A DNA stretch of 64,000 nt, taken from the NCBI GenBank assembly GCA_947579665.1, contig CANPUZ010000057.1, forward strand, positions 372,001 to 436,000, given 5' to 3'. The translations under genes were made by a program, and so were the position numbers. Of this stretch, positions 47,195 through 59,784 are shown one piece after another. The notes beneath the pieces were generated by a model that ran no database searches, had not been told where the DNA came from, and worked only from the letters and a program-made list of their open reading frames with translations. Position 1 is the stretch's first letter, and each line of letters begins with the position of its first letter. The DNA is from Sympetrum striolatum (lineage: Eukaryota; Arthropoda; Insecta; Odonata; Libellulidae).

Positions 47195-48237
47195 CAGTGG
47201 TTCCCAACGGTGGCGCTGAGAAGTCTTATGGTGGCGTTCTGTGCCCAAGTCATATTGAGGGGGCGTTGAGGTCCAGCCGACGCCCCCTTGAGCAGTTGGC
47301 GTATTTAATGGCCACTGAGGATATTACTGACATCTCTGTTTCGATTCTTCAACTTTTGACGCTACAGCCTTTTGGTACCAGGTGTCGGAAACATTGTTAT
47401 AAATGCTTTCTCAGCTCTCGCAAAAGCTTGTGGCAGAAGGATGCGTCATGAATGGGGTTGAAGTAATCCGTGGAATACTGACGGAATGGAGGGGAGGGGA
47501 AAGCAAAGGGGCAGAAACGTTGTTTGCAGTGCGGCTAATATTGCGTTTTAAATGGAAACACGGATATTGTAACTGCCGTTAAAATTCTACATAAAGGTTA
47601 TTTGGCAAATGTATAATGAGTCTCAACCCGATTAAAAGACACATATCTCCCCGAGAGATCGTTTTAAATCATCTCTACTTTGGAATATACATAGTAGTTC
47701 CAAGGATTTTTTCTGTTGATGACACGACCCTATCAAAAACTTTTTTAAACTTTTATTGCATTTCTTCATCGGCCTCTTTCCACGTACAAATAATGACGTT
47801 GTAAATTAGTTTTCGTTCTTCGCTGTAAAGCGAGTTCAGACTCCCAATTTTGGATATTTCGTAATTTGCAATTGAAAATTATAGGAAAAATAAAAGTACG
47901 AATATGACGATAAGAGAGGAAAATGTGGAAATGATTAAATGGAATGAAAATAAGTACAGGGCAATGAATTGAAAGTGAAAATAATACGGTGGGTGAGTTC
48001 TAAAATGAACTGTTTAATAACCATGAGGATTAAAAACAGGCAACAAGGCATAGGGATGGAGCAGACATTACATTGTATATGCTCTCTGCATTTTTTCGGG
48101 TGTCCGTCTGCGTAGGTTGGCTTGGTGACTGAAGTTTTACTGACTACCCAGTCAGTGTCTTCAGGTCGAAGGATTAACTTCGACCCTTAACACCTTCTAC
48201 CTTATGTATGATGTAGATCATAGGTTGGGAACCTATG
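47195..48237. mobile_element. hAT-like element remnant
   Basis: The left end CAGTGGTTCCCAACG is a common hAT terminus. The inverted right end reads CATAGGTTCCCAACC. No matching 8-bp duplication is visible. The right end lies in a perfect 23-nt hairpin (48217-48239). The left part has a G-rich/C-rich inverted pair (GAGGGGGCGTTGAGG and GACGCCCCCTTGAG). Confidence 0.45.
48127..48176 (-). ncRNA. Degenerate hammerhead-like tail
   Basis: The minus strand reads GAC, CTGAAGA, C, ACTGAC-TGGGTA-GTCAGT, AAAAC, then GTC. Stem II is perfect (6 bp) and the first core box fits, but the second core box has AAAA in place of GAAA and stem I no longer pairs. It is listed because it shares the layout of the other three copies. 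Confidence 0.3.
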
Positions 48238-48933
48238 ATAATGAGACGTCTTGCACGTCATTTGAAATGGAAACTATGAGCAAATATTTATGTATATTAA
48301 TGTTAATGTATTTTTTTGATCTGGAAAAACTTTAAAGCCATGATTTAGTGCTTATTTGGAAGTGTGTGGCAACTTGCATTGGGGATAAAAATTAAAAACA
48401 AGCTTAAAAATTGATAACAACAGTAATAACTCTAGTTAATATTGGGTCTTAATTTTTTGGCTCGACAAGGAAAATCAGACGTAGGTGTCCCTTACCTATA
48501 TACCAACCCCACAATACTTACCTCGCTTATTATAGTCATATTCAAGCCTACTTTTAAGCCAGAATAAATCCTAAAGATAAAATTCTTTCTCAGAGGTACT
48601 AAGTATTGGTATTTCTTCTTTCCCCAATAACAAAATTGTCTTATAGTGATCTAATTTCGATTAAGCGGTTCATAGATTGAAATACTTTGAATTTACTTGA
48701 AAATTTCAGAAAAAAAAATAGCTCTGTTTAAAGTATCAAGGAGCAATTCCTAAACTATAAAAGCTTGCAAGGGTGCGTTTCCGCATGCAATGATTACTGG
48801 TGCCAGTAATCCTTGCGTTCGTAAAAGTAGAAAGTTCAACTTTTTGGCACTGGAAGACTTTCCTCACTCTGTTTTCCTTCACATCTTTCAACTTGTCCTA
48901 ATTAATAAGTTGATTACTGTGTGTATAATCAAG
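48238..48933. other. AT-rich stretch, nothing recognised
   Basis: No supported feature. Confidence 0.4.
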
Positions 48934-49055
48934 CACTGAGGACGTCACTTGGTGAAACTCCATCACAGGAACAACAGGAATTTTTGGAAATTAAAAATGG
49001 AGCCTCACTATGTACACAGAGAATTAGGAGACCAAAGGATGCCAAGTTCAAGTAA
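48934..49055 (+). other. Protein-like open frame after an AG
   Basis: After AATCAAG the frame reads LRTSLGETPSQEQQEFLEIK then NGASLCTQRIRRPKDAKFK and a stop. It could be a terminal exon or a retroelement fragment. I recognise no family. Confidence 0.25.
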
Positions 49056-49152
49056 TCTGCTCCGTCAATTTGGGGTTTTTTGAGGATAAATGAAGAAACA
49101 TGTTTATGCAAAAATAAAGAAGGTTTATTAGAATAATCTTACAACATTTGCA

Positions 49153-49470
49153 AAAAATCTGATGTGGCCAACACGTGACTTATGATACTAAAAATGTTTC
49201 AAACAAAAGTTGTAGTAAAATACACTATTTATAACTTTTGTAGGTAATTGTATATACCTATATTGCATTCTGACAGAGATACGTATGAAAAACTTCCATT
49301 TCTGGATAAACAACAAATTCCGGTTTATCTATTATTCAAGAATAACTCCTAAACAATCAGTGTTACAAAAAACTGTTTCAAACAAAAGTTGTAGTAAAAT
49401 ACATTATCTATAACTTTTGTATTTGATTGTATATACATACATTAAATTCTGATAAGAGATATTTAAGAAT
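49153..49470 (-). repeat. ACTTTCTCC-family repeat fragment
   Basis: A minus-strand copy with two tandem partial units (GTTGTAGTAAAATACA repeats at 49209 and 49390). Confidence 0.65.
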
Positions 49471-49841
49471 CAAAATTTTTAATGAAATAAAAATTAAGTG
49501 AATCATTTACAAACACAACTAAAATATTGTAATTATGTTCCGATAGTCCCATGAGATATCCCATCCCATGATTGATGTTTCAAGTTATCCTAGAAATATT
49601 GTGAGAGTACTTTCAAAGCAAACAACAAAATGATTTTCTGTTAACGCTTTTTCTGCATAAACAGCTTTGAGATATTCGCATTTAAATTCAGTGAAAGTTA
49701 TGGAAGCTAAAATGGACCAATGCTACAAACAGACATGTATTCACTGAATCTCCCATAATATTCTCTCAATTCAATCAATCATCAACACTTTATGTAGAGA
49801 GGCTGTTTAGAATCAACATTAATTAGGAAAAGCAAACTTTA

Positions 49842-50960
49842 TCTATTATATATAGATGCTTCTCCGGATTCATTCATATATATAGATAGATAGGATACAA
49901 ATTCACAGGCTAAACCACAAGCGTGATTGATTTCAAATTTTTACTGCGTATTGGCCATAACAATTAACCGCCAGAAAAATTGTGATTTTGATCCTCAGTG
50001 TCATATGTTCGATTCCAGAGGGCCCCAAAGTCCCGATTTTTCCCATTTAAATGCATTGCTTAGATTTTCGGGAATTTTTAAAAAATACTTCCCGGATAGG
50101 TAGAGAATCGAAACTCTAGGAGCCTTTATATATGGCCATGATCTATCGAAAACATAAATGATTTTTACGGAAAATATCCTGGGTTCGATGCTAGGTCAAG
50201 GCAAAAATCGGCCGTTTAAAATGCATTGTGGCGATTTTTAAAATTTTTTTGGACCCTTTCCCGATGGCATGGAAACTTGAAATTCGGCATAAGGTTGGAG
50301 ATCATTAATATATTTCCTAATCAAATTTTACATATTCGCTGATGGTCCTTGGTTCGATTCCAGAGAGCCATTTACATTCCTCAATGCATTTCTTATGGAG
50401 ATAACAGAATTAGGTTTTAGGTACTTCCCGGCATAATATCAACTTCAAACTTTGTATGAAATAAGATTAAGTCCTAATAAATCATACTGAGCATTCACAA
50501 TTACCAATATTTTCTGGGTTCGACACCAGGCGTCTCTACAATCAGTAAATTATCCGATTTTTAAGAATTAATTTGAACCCCTTCCCAATAATATTAAAAC
50601 ATGAAATTAGTCATATAGATAGAGAACATAGATATATTTCAAAATCATGTTTTAGATTTCCTAAATAGTCCTTGGTTCGAATCCAGAGAGCCATCTACAT
50701 TCGTGAATAGTAGGACGTCGTTTCATGCAGTTGCAGTCAATATTTCTGCTTGAATTTTCACACATAGTTAGAGATGGTGATCTTCTATTGTGTTTCGTAG
50801 TAGGTTCACCAGTAAGACCCGGGTTTGATGCCAGACGATGAAATTTCAGCGAATTTTAAGAAAAATTTCAATCCTTTTTTTTTAGGACCGTCCCGATATG
50901 ATGCTGATATGAAATAAGTATTGCCGATCTGCTTGCAGTATGCAAGCTACATTTTACTCG
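49842..50960 (+). mobile_element. Helitron-like repeat, full 6-module copy
   Basis: Starts TC after A49841 and ends CTCG before T50961. The motifs start at 50006, 50182, 50351, 50517, 50674 and 50822, spaced 176, 169, 166, 157 and 148 bp. Its module order includes types seen in the 8-module copy at 3076-4534 but not in the 21856 copy. Confidence 0.85.
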
Positions 50961-51566
50961 TACTTCATGTAATCAAGTTATTGTAACTTAGATCCCTATT
51001 TCGTCATTTGTGGACTTGACGTACCTCACACTACACATGCAACCTTCGCTGATCAATGAACATAATCTTCTATCTTGTATGTGTTCGTTATTTGACTTTT
51101 TTCACCTTCAGTTTTAAGTTTTTACGGATATTAAAACCAGAAGTCAGAAGGGGTATCAAGTTTTTATACCACGAATAATTTTGGCACTCATTGAAACTAC
51201 CTTTTACTTTGAAGAGACGCCAGCTTCACTTAATATTGGCGATAACTATTAATAAGACATTTGATCATGTAGGTGTGTATTTATAACATGAGGTTTCTTC
51301 TCAGTTAAATGTGGCAGTTTCAAGAGCACAAAATACAAATTATTTAAAAATCAAAGTAAATACACAAGGTAGACTGTTAAGAGATTCGAAAACATTTACA
51401 AGAAACATCACGTTAATAGAATTGTTAAATTAAACACAAATTTAATCTAAAGAAACAATATTAATGTTTGCTGTCCATTAATATAAAATAAAACAATTCT
51501 CATAAGTCATAATAATGTGCATTTTATACTAATTCTGATTTGAGCTATCTAAACATGATTATCATA

Positions 51567-52725
51567 TCTATTATATATAGATGCTTCTCCGGATTCATTC
51601 ATATATATACCTATATAGATAGATAGGATACAAATTCACAGCCTAAACTACAAGCGTCATTGATCTGAAATTTTTATGACATATTGGCCATAACGTGAAA
51701 CCCCCAGGAAAAAAGAGACTTTGATCCTCAGTGTCATAGGTTCGATTCCAGAGGGCCCCAAAGTCCCGATTTTTCCCGTTTGAATGCATTGCCGTGATTT
51801 TCGGGAATTAAAAAAAAATACTTTCCGGATAGGTAGAGAAGTAAAACTCAAGGTGCCTATATTTATGGTCTTGGACTTTCGAAAACATCAATGACTTTTA
51901 CAAAAGTTATCCTGGGTTCGATGCTAGGACGATGCAAAGATCTGCCCTTTAAAATACATGGGAGCCGTTTTTCATTATTTTTTTAGATGCACTTATCGAA
52001 ATGATAGGATGTTCGTGCTTGGCTGGAAGATGTATGGTACGAATAAGTTTTAGAAAAAAATTTTCATAAGACCGTACTGTTCCTGGGTTCGAAGCCAGAG
52101 CACAATAACGTTTCTCTCATAAGGAATATAAAGGAAAAGTAGGACGTCATTTGAGGCAGTTGTAACCAATATTTCTGCTTGAATTTGCATACGCGGTTAG
52201 AGATGGTGTTTTTCTGTTGTGCTGCATAGAAAGTATTGCCTGAAAGACCCGGGTTCGATGCCGGGCGGTAAAAATATCCCCCATATATAACACTATGGGG
52301 TATCTTTTCATAATTTTTTTATGCATTTATCGATATGTAAGGGAGCTCTTGCTTAGATGGAAGTAGTATATTAACACTTTGTTTATGAAAAAAAATAGAT
52401 AAGACCATGCTGTTCCTGGGTTCGATGCCAGAGCACATTATAATTTCTCAAATAAGGAGTGTATGTGAATAGTAGGACGTCGTTTGAGGTAGTTGCACCT
52501 AATAGTTTTGCTTGAATTTTCACACATAGTTTGATATGGTAATCTTCTATTTTGCTGCATAGTAAGTACACCAGGAAGACCGGGGTTCGCTGCCAGGCGA
52601 TTAAATTGCAGCGAATTCTACGAATATTTTGAATTTTTTTTTCTTTTGATGTCCGTCCCGATATGATGCCAATATGAAATTAGTGTTGTCGATCTGCTTG
52701 CAGTATGCAAGCAACATTTTACTCG
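51567..52725 (+). mobile_element. Helitron-like repeat, full 6-module copy
   Basis: Starts TC after A51566 and ends CTCG before T52726, with the hairpin intact. The motifs start at 51739, 51915, 52086, 52252, 52419 and 52584, spaced 176, 171, 166, 167 and 165 bp. The fourth motif, CCCGGGTTCGATGCCGGG, can fold into a 5-bp stem with an 8-nt loop. Confidence 0.85.
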
Positions 52726-53028
52726 TAATATACAAACAAATTAATTTACAATATTTTCTATTGCAAATTTATTTGCAACAGGTTGACAAATAATTATCTA
52801 ACTACATAAATAACTATTAAAAAACAATTAACATATAAATAGAAATGAGACAGTATAAATATATGGATTAATTTAACCCCAAAGAAAATAAAAAATTATT
52901 TTGATCACATTTTTGGTCGAAGCAAAGAGATAATTGGGGAAAATGGTTCAAAATGAACTTTAACCAGTGCATTACATTGATAGTATAAACCAACATCAAT
53001 TACATATGTATAGACGCTTCTCTGGATA

Positions 53029-53565
53029 TCTATTATACATAGATCCTTCTCCGGATTCATTCATATACATAGATAGATAGGATACTAATTCAGAGGCCAA
53101 ACCACAAGCTTCATTGACTTGAAAGTTTTACGACGTACTGGCCATAACGTGTAACCGCCAGAAAAATTGCGATTTTGAACCTCAGTGTCATGGGTTCGAT
53201 TTCAGAGGGCCCCAAAGTTCCGAATTTTCCCATTTAAATGCATTGCATTGATTTTCGGGAATTTTTAAAAAATACTTCCTGGATTGGTAGAGAATCAAAA
53301 CTCTAGGAGCCTATATATATGGTCAGGAACTGTCGAGAACAATACAGACTTTAACGGAAAATATCCTAGGTTCGATGCTAGGAAGATGCAAAAATCGGCC
53401 GTTTAAAATACATTGAGGTAGTTTTTCATTATTTTTACTTTCTCCATATACGGAGTATAGAGAAAGTATTGTTTTCATGAAAAAAATCGACTTCGAGATT
53501 TCAACGGAAATACATGTTTTGGGGTCCCTAGAACACGTTTTGACCATTTTCGGAATGTCGTCTGT

Positions 53566-53606
<41 letters not shown>

Positions 53607-55210
53607 TCTGTACTTCTGGGCGCTCTAACGTAAAAACTATTAGTCGTATCAATACCAAAATTCATATATAGTACTGTAGTGTGTGCTGTCAGAGTTGATT
53701 AGTTTTTGGAGCAAATTGGTTAACCGGAAGTCGAGTTTCATTCATCAAAGCTCATTTCCGGTTTTCACAATATCTCCGTAAATATGATATATAGGTATAT
53801 TGTATACCTTATAAAAGTTTTAGATAATGTTATTTACTATAACTTTTGAATTTAACATATTTTTGTATCACCGCTTGATTAGGAGAAATTCGTGAAATAC
53901 CGATAAACCGGAGGTAGCTGTTATGTACTTTGTGGGCGCTCTAACATGAAACCTATTAAATGGATCGACACCAAATTTCAAATAAAGCATTTTGGTTGGT
54001 GTTGTTAGAGTTGATTAGTTTTTGGAGTAAATCGGTTAACCGGAAGTCGAGCTTCATTTTTCAAAGCTCATTTCCGGTTTTCGAAATATCTCCATAAATA
54101 TTATATTTAGGTATAAACTATTATTTAAAAAAGTTTTAGAAAATTGGATTTACTATAACTTTTGTATGAAACATATTTTTGTATCACTGATTGTGTAGGA
54201 GTTATTCATTAAATACTGATATACCGGAAGTTGCTGATTATGTACGTTGTGGGCGCTCCGGGCGCTGGGGCGAAAGGCCATTTCATCACTTTTCATCGAA
54301 CATGTCCCGAAAAACATTATTTATAATGCTTGTGACGTAAAAGATAATATGATATAAATTAATCACTCATCTTCCAAGTTTAGATTGAATATAGAGTTCG
54401 AAAATACTGTCGTAGATAAATATTTACATCTTATACATGGAGAAAGTCATGTGCTGGCCACATCAGATTTTTTTTGATGCACTTATCGAAATGATAGCAA
54501 GTTCATGCTTATATGGAAGATGTATATTAAGTATAGGTTTCTAAAAAAAATTCAGATAAGACTGTACTGTTCCTGGGTTCGATTCTGGGGCACATTAAAA
54601 TTTCTCTCATAAGGAATATAGGGGGAAAAGTAGGATGTCTTTTGAGGCAGTTGCATCTAGTATTTCTGCCTGAATTTTCATACATAGTATGAGATGGTAA
54701 TCTTCTGTTGTGCTGCATAGAAAGTATTACCAGAAAGACCCCGGCTCGAAGCCAGACGGTAAATATATTCCACATTTAAAATACATTGTGTTTGTTTTCA
54801 TTATTTATTTTGATGTACTTATCGAAAAAATAGGAAGTTCTTGCTTAACTAGAAGATGTATATTAAGACTCGGTTTAAGAAAAAAATTAAATAGGACAAT
54901 GCTGTTCCTGGGATCGATGCCAGAGCATATTAAAATTTCTCAGATAAGGAATATATGTGAAAAGTAGGAAGTTGTTTGAGGCAGTTGCAGCAAATATTTC
55001 TGCATGAATTTTCACACATAGTTAGAGATTGTTATCTACTGTTGTGCTGCATAGTTAGTTCACCAGGAAGACCTGGGTTCGGTGCCAGATCATTACATTG
55101 CAGTGAATTTTAAGAATATTTACAAACGTTCTTTTCTTTTGAGGACCGTCCCGATAATTTGCCGACATGAAATTAATTTTGTGGATCTGCTTGCATTATA
55201 CAAGCATCTT
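53029..55210 (+). mobile_element. Helitron-like repeat split by a nested insertion
   Basis: Starts TC at 53029, directly after a short older 5' end (53002-53027) of the same family. Motifs are at 53193 and 53369, then, after the insertion, at 54576, 54743, 54911 and 55076. Its right end hairpin is degenerate. The element at 53437-54469 interrupts it in a T run. Confidence 0.8.
53437..54469 (+). mobile_element. Complete ACTTTCTCC-family element
   Basis: It begins with a hairpin, ACTTTCTC paired with GAGAAAGT (53437-53467). It holds a GT microsatellite (about 53564-53602) and two tandem units of about 312 bp (53626-53937 and 53937-54254), each with GAGTTGATTAGTTTTTGGAG and ACCGGAAGTCGAG. It ends near GTGCTGGCCACATCAGATTT. 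Its boundaries are fixed by the interrupted host repeat. No protein is encoded and its class is unknown. Confidence 0.7.
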
Positions 55211-56500
55211 GAACATACATGTAAACCAAAATGTTAACTCCAATAAGAGAATTTTCTTCATTGGGTACAACAGTGTTTTCCTGGATTGCCTTCAATTCCT
55301 AATAATTGAAGCATCTTTTGATTTATAAAAGAACGTCTAATTCAGAGTTCTAAAACATTATAATCGATTTGAATATCTTCATTAGAACATAGTGTATTCC
55401 CGCAACCAGCACTCCCATTGAGAGGAGTTTTAGTATATGCAGGCTCAATTTCAACAATAAGAAAAGCAGACTAGAGCCACAGAGATTGAATAAATTGGTA
55501 TTCATCAATGACAACTATGCGTTGTGCAAAGATTTTGTTGACAGAGTGTAACCTACTGCTGAATGTTATAAATATATTAATTTTAAACTCTTCTCATTCA
55601 TTCATTTGCTTATGATTACTTTAGTTCGTTTAAACGTAAATGTTTTGATTTGCGATCATCTATTATACATTTTTTATTTTCTGGAAATTTCAATTGAATG
55701 TCTATTCCTGGATTCCATACTTCAAAAATGTGGCGCAAATGTGATGTTAAAACTAATTCACAACAATAGTACATCCATTGATCAACATTCTACTTGCTAT
55801 GTGTGCCCAATTTGTGATACCACTCTTTAAACGTTCTTAATGTAGTGTAATTATAAGAAGCATGCTTTTGTGAAAATAAGGAAAGCAGCGTATTGCCAAA
55901 TTAACCCCTTAACGGGGCAGAGCCAGCTAGAATCGAAAAATGCTGGCCATGAATAAGAAAATATTTTTTGAGTGTTAACTTTGAAACTTTGTATTGCCAT
56001 ACCTCAATAAGTTCTGCATATAATATTCCCAGGCAGCTTATGTAAGCTCGTTTTCCTTAAATCGGAGGGTCCGAGAGAGGACAAGAGAAAGAAATATAAC
56101 TTAAAAGACATGTTGCATGAAGTGAGTATTTCACCAACAGAAGCTAATTCAGAGATCTGATGGATGTGATGCAATAATTCAAATATTCAACTGCGATCAC
56201 TTAAAAAATTATCATTAAGCTCAAGGGTTGATTATTTAACGCTGTATTGATTTTTTCCGGATGATTTTGCTAATTTGGGTTTGGTTTGAGGCTGAAGAAT
56301 TTTGCAAAAAATCTAAACCTGGAATAATTCGTGAATTTCGGTAAATTTTGACCTGTAAAATTTTAATAGGGAAAAATTAGCGTAAATAATTTGGTAGTAA
56401 TAGGCAGGATTTATTCAAGAATTGCCAGTAAGTAAGACCGCACTCGAGAAAAAGGATTTTTTTTCCAGGTTTTTTTCGATTCTAGCCACGCCCCTGAAGC
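55211..56500. other. AT-rich stretch, nothing firm
   Basis: AATTAACCCCTTAACGGGGC at about 55901 contains a small palindrome and may be a TTAA-type end, without a partner. No gene is recognised. Confidence 0.4.
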
Positions 56501-56519
56501 TCCCCTATGCTGACTGTAC

Positions 56520-56715
56520 AATCGGCTGACGCCCTTGATGTCCGCAGCCGCGAGATGGCAGCACTGAAGCTCGCCCATTGAAACCATAATCTCATATGGA
56601 GTAAATGGAAAAAACAGCACGATTATGATACTTTTTCCCTGTTTTTCTTTGCGGGAGTAGTATATACCAAAGATGGAATTCAGAGTTAGTGATTTATCCA
56701 TTTATAAGTACTTAA
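56520..56715 (-). repeat. Repeat A, minus copy
   Basis: The minus strand shares AATTCCATCTTTGGTA, TATCATAATCGTGCT and CTTCAGTGCTGCCATCTCGC with 59785-59985. A frame through both reads SPFTPY(E/K)IMVS(M/K)GELQCCHLAA-like text. Confidence 0.7.
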
Positions 56716-56923
56716 AACAATTGAATAAAATGGGCAAATTAGTAAATCTGAAGAATAAGTGCAGGTTGCCTTCAGGGCACACCACAAGTGACTTGTGAAA
56801 ACATTATTCGTAGATCAGCGAAGTGTTCTGCTTGGATACACAGAAAATAATTGATCCTTAATAAATTACCAACGTTACATCTACTTTCAACTAGGCCTTT
56901 TAAAACGAGAATTGCAGGATGTA

Positions 56924-57024
56924 CATGGGTGGTCTGAAAAGTTTCCGACATTTCAACATTTCTTGACACGTTTTCTGAAGATATCTGAAAAATCTGGGGT
57001 TGGAAAATTTTCAGACCACCCTCG
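56924..57024. mobile_element. 101-bp mariner-type MITE
   Basis: The ends read C(A/G)NGGGTGGTCTGAAAA in inverted orientation, with TA on both sides (56922-56923 and 57025-57026). It is little more than two terminal repeats. Confidence 0.8.
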
Positions 57025-57785
57025 TATATACATTTCCTGAAAAAAAAGTTCCCAGAAATAGTGTCCAGGAAATGAGTTAACGGTCAAATATTGTTGAAAC
57101 ATACATAAATCCGAAAGTATCAAATTCTAATTACTGGCGTGGACTGCATTTTATCTTGAGGAGGCTGAAATGTGAAGTTAGGTTATACAAGAGTGGTATA
57201 AAAAATTTATTGACCAAACATTAAGTTTTAGACAGTTTCACAATTTTACTTTTCGATGCACTTTCTTTAAATTTATAAACTTTGCATGCTGTCTAATCCT
57301 CATAGTTACATTTTATTTTATTATATATGCTACGATTTCACTTCCGTGCATGGGAAAGTTATCTCTTCATCACCTTCAAGTAACTCTGTAATTATGCACT
57401 CAAGCACATCATTTGACTCACAGTGCTTTGCAAATTTTTCCTCCTCTTTGAGGATGAAAGTACGAAGGTTTACATTAGGATGAGCCAAACCACCCATACT
57501 TTTCATATTTGTTAACTTAGCTACTGGATGGCAAGAGAATGCCCCCGGATGAATTAATGCTGCCTGGCAAACAGCACACTTGCTGTGTTACTTTATCTGG
57601 TGCAATACAACGATGACCAGGCATTTTTAAGATTAAGGATACCTTAAGGATATCTTAAAATATATCAAAAGTCTTTAAGCGCAGTAACAACAGTGAAGAT
57701 CTCAAACTCACACAACGTGGTCGCACTTTCCAACTTACATCAACGTTACAGTAGGAAGGGTTGACTTCGGCCACGCGTGCACTAG
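57025..57785. other. AT-rich stretch, nothing recognised
   Basis: No supported feature. Confidence 0.4.
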
Positions 57786-58735
57786 AGGTCTGCATGGGCC
57801 GAAAATTTCAACCCAAGACCGGCCCGGCCCGTCCGCTGTTGAGCCCGAGCCCGGCCCGAACGTAGAAACAGTACATTTATTTCACTTCTTCAGCAATGCC
57901 AAAATATATAGAAACTAGATTAAATGAAAATTAATCAATAATTTTGTATTTTTTTGTCATAGAAGTTTTAATTTATTTTGTAAGTGATTGTACTGAATAA
58001 ATGATAATAATAAAAATAAATAATGTTAGCAAGTAAATGATAATTTGTTCTGAAAAAAGGACAGTAATTTCATGTCATGATGGTCTTCAGCAAAAAAAGT
58101 TGTCAAACATATGTCCAGGGGCCTTTTACAAAAAAACATATCACTTGATAAGTATCTACATCGCAGTAATTTACATTGTATGATAAGGCTGGTGGTCGCA
58201 CAAAGGCTCTGTCATATGCTACTTACATAATAAACACTTATCTGAATAAGTAAATGGCTAGTAGAAGCGTTTCGGTTAATAGATTCTATATTTCTACTCA
58301 TGAAATAAAATTCCAATATTAGAAGTATACGTTGCTATAAATAAGGTTAGGTTGTTAGTGACGCTTTAAAATATTGTTCACCCATCTATCAGGTTGATCT
58401 ACACTATCTAATCTAACGGTGAAAACCTTAACTTTTGATTCAAAAATCACTGTGGCTATCCATGATAATTTTTTTGTTTACAACCTCAAACTTTCCGGGA
58501 ATATTTCGTTTATTTCATTGCTGTTCTTGAAATTCAAATAAAAAGCAATATTCCACGACTGAAATATAAGTATTCATTCAATTTACTTTCTTTTGGTACT
58601 TGTCGCGACTTCGTACGACTTCTTTTACTAATTTAATTTTGCAAAATAAACAAACCCAGCATGCGATAAAAAATAGATTTACGTGCAAACCTTATGGAAA
58701 ATTATTCATGGGCCCAGGCCCGGCCCGAGCCCGAT
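57786..58735. mobile_element. Element with GGCCCGGCCC-rich ends
   Basis: The left end has AGAGGTCTGCATGGGCC and ACCGGCCCGGCCCG. The right end has CATGGGCCCAGGCCCGGCCC followed by GAGCCCG. Such ends enclose an AT-rich, noncoding interior, as in some hAT-like MITEs. The exact termini and target duplication are not clear. Confidence 0.4.
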
Positions 58736-59784
58736 AAACTGTAAATTTGTAGTATAATATCTAAAATTTCACAAAGTTGCTATTTTTTCCTGCCCCTTAG
58801 AATTTAGATTGTCTTGACATATAGCCAGCAAATCCGTCTCGCTCCTTGCAACATTGACAGTACAATTGTCATTGGGAACTAAATTGAAAATCGTGCATTC
58901 TCGAGACAAGTCTACGAAACCTCAGTCTGGTAACTTCTATCAGTAACACTCAACAAGATGGGAAACATTTGAAGACAATTGGAGGCCAAACAGTGCTTCT
59001 TCGTGAAAAAGAGATTAGACTAGTGGAAGTGCTGTTAAATTTTTTATGAGTATTCGTGATATCCAAATTTTAGTACAAACGTATTTGAACAGTAAAAAGT
59101 AAATGTTCAGTGCTTTCACAAAAATTCCAGAAATTGTTTGTTTTCGGAGATTCATTAGTAGAAACAAAATACTCACTCTAAAAATTAAAAGGGTTCGAGT
59201 GACAGTGAGTAGAAGTTTAGTACAAGAATTTTTCATTCTTTTTGTTTTTGGAGGAAAACAATTAAAAAATGTAAAAAATTATTTTTCTTTTGAAATTTAT
59301 AAATAAAAAGGAAAAAGTTATTATAAGTCAATAACTTCTTATCTCAGTACCTATTAAACAAAGATTAAATGTAATAATAATAATTTAAAGATTTTAAAAT
59401 ATATTAATGTTCGTAATATTAGTCATATAGTTAATTTTATAGGCGATATTTAGGAAACGTATTTAGTTTTTTGTGACATTAAGTCACCCCATCGATTGGG
59501 GTGCCTAACGCCTCTATTCTTTATTTTTCAAACAAATTCCGTTGCTTACGAAAATTTTTTATATACTATTTGCATGAATAAGAATTACCTTCATGTAATT
59601 TAAATTTTCTGAGCATAGAGAATGTAATTGAATACAGAAATTCACCCCATTCTACGGTACGGTTCGTATCATTTCAGTGATTTACAAAGAATATTTTTAC
59701 GGCGACAAAGTTACCTGTGTTTTGCACATAAGGCAAGCACCTTTTCTTCGGATTTGCTAATTTGTCCGTCTCATTCAAATGTTT
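58736..59784. other. AT-rich stretch, nothing recognised
   Basis: No supported feature. Confidence 0.4.

Noticed and set aside
52252..52268. True tRNA genes at the T-loop motifs of the repeat family
   Set aside because: No A box, D arm or acceptor stem accompanies the motif, and spacing to the next motif is about 167 bp, too long for a tRNA.
53323..53671. His-Thr or Cys-Val repeat proteins
   Set aside because: These are translations of the GT microsatellite within the nested element.
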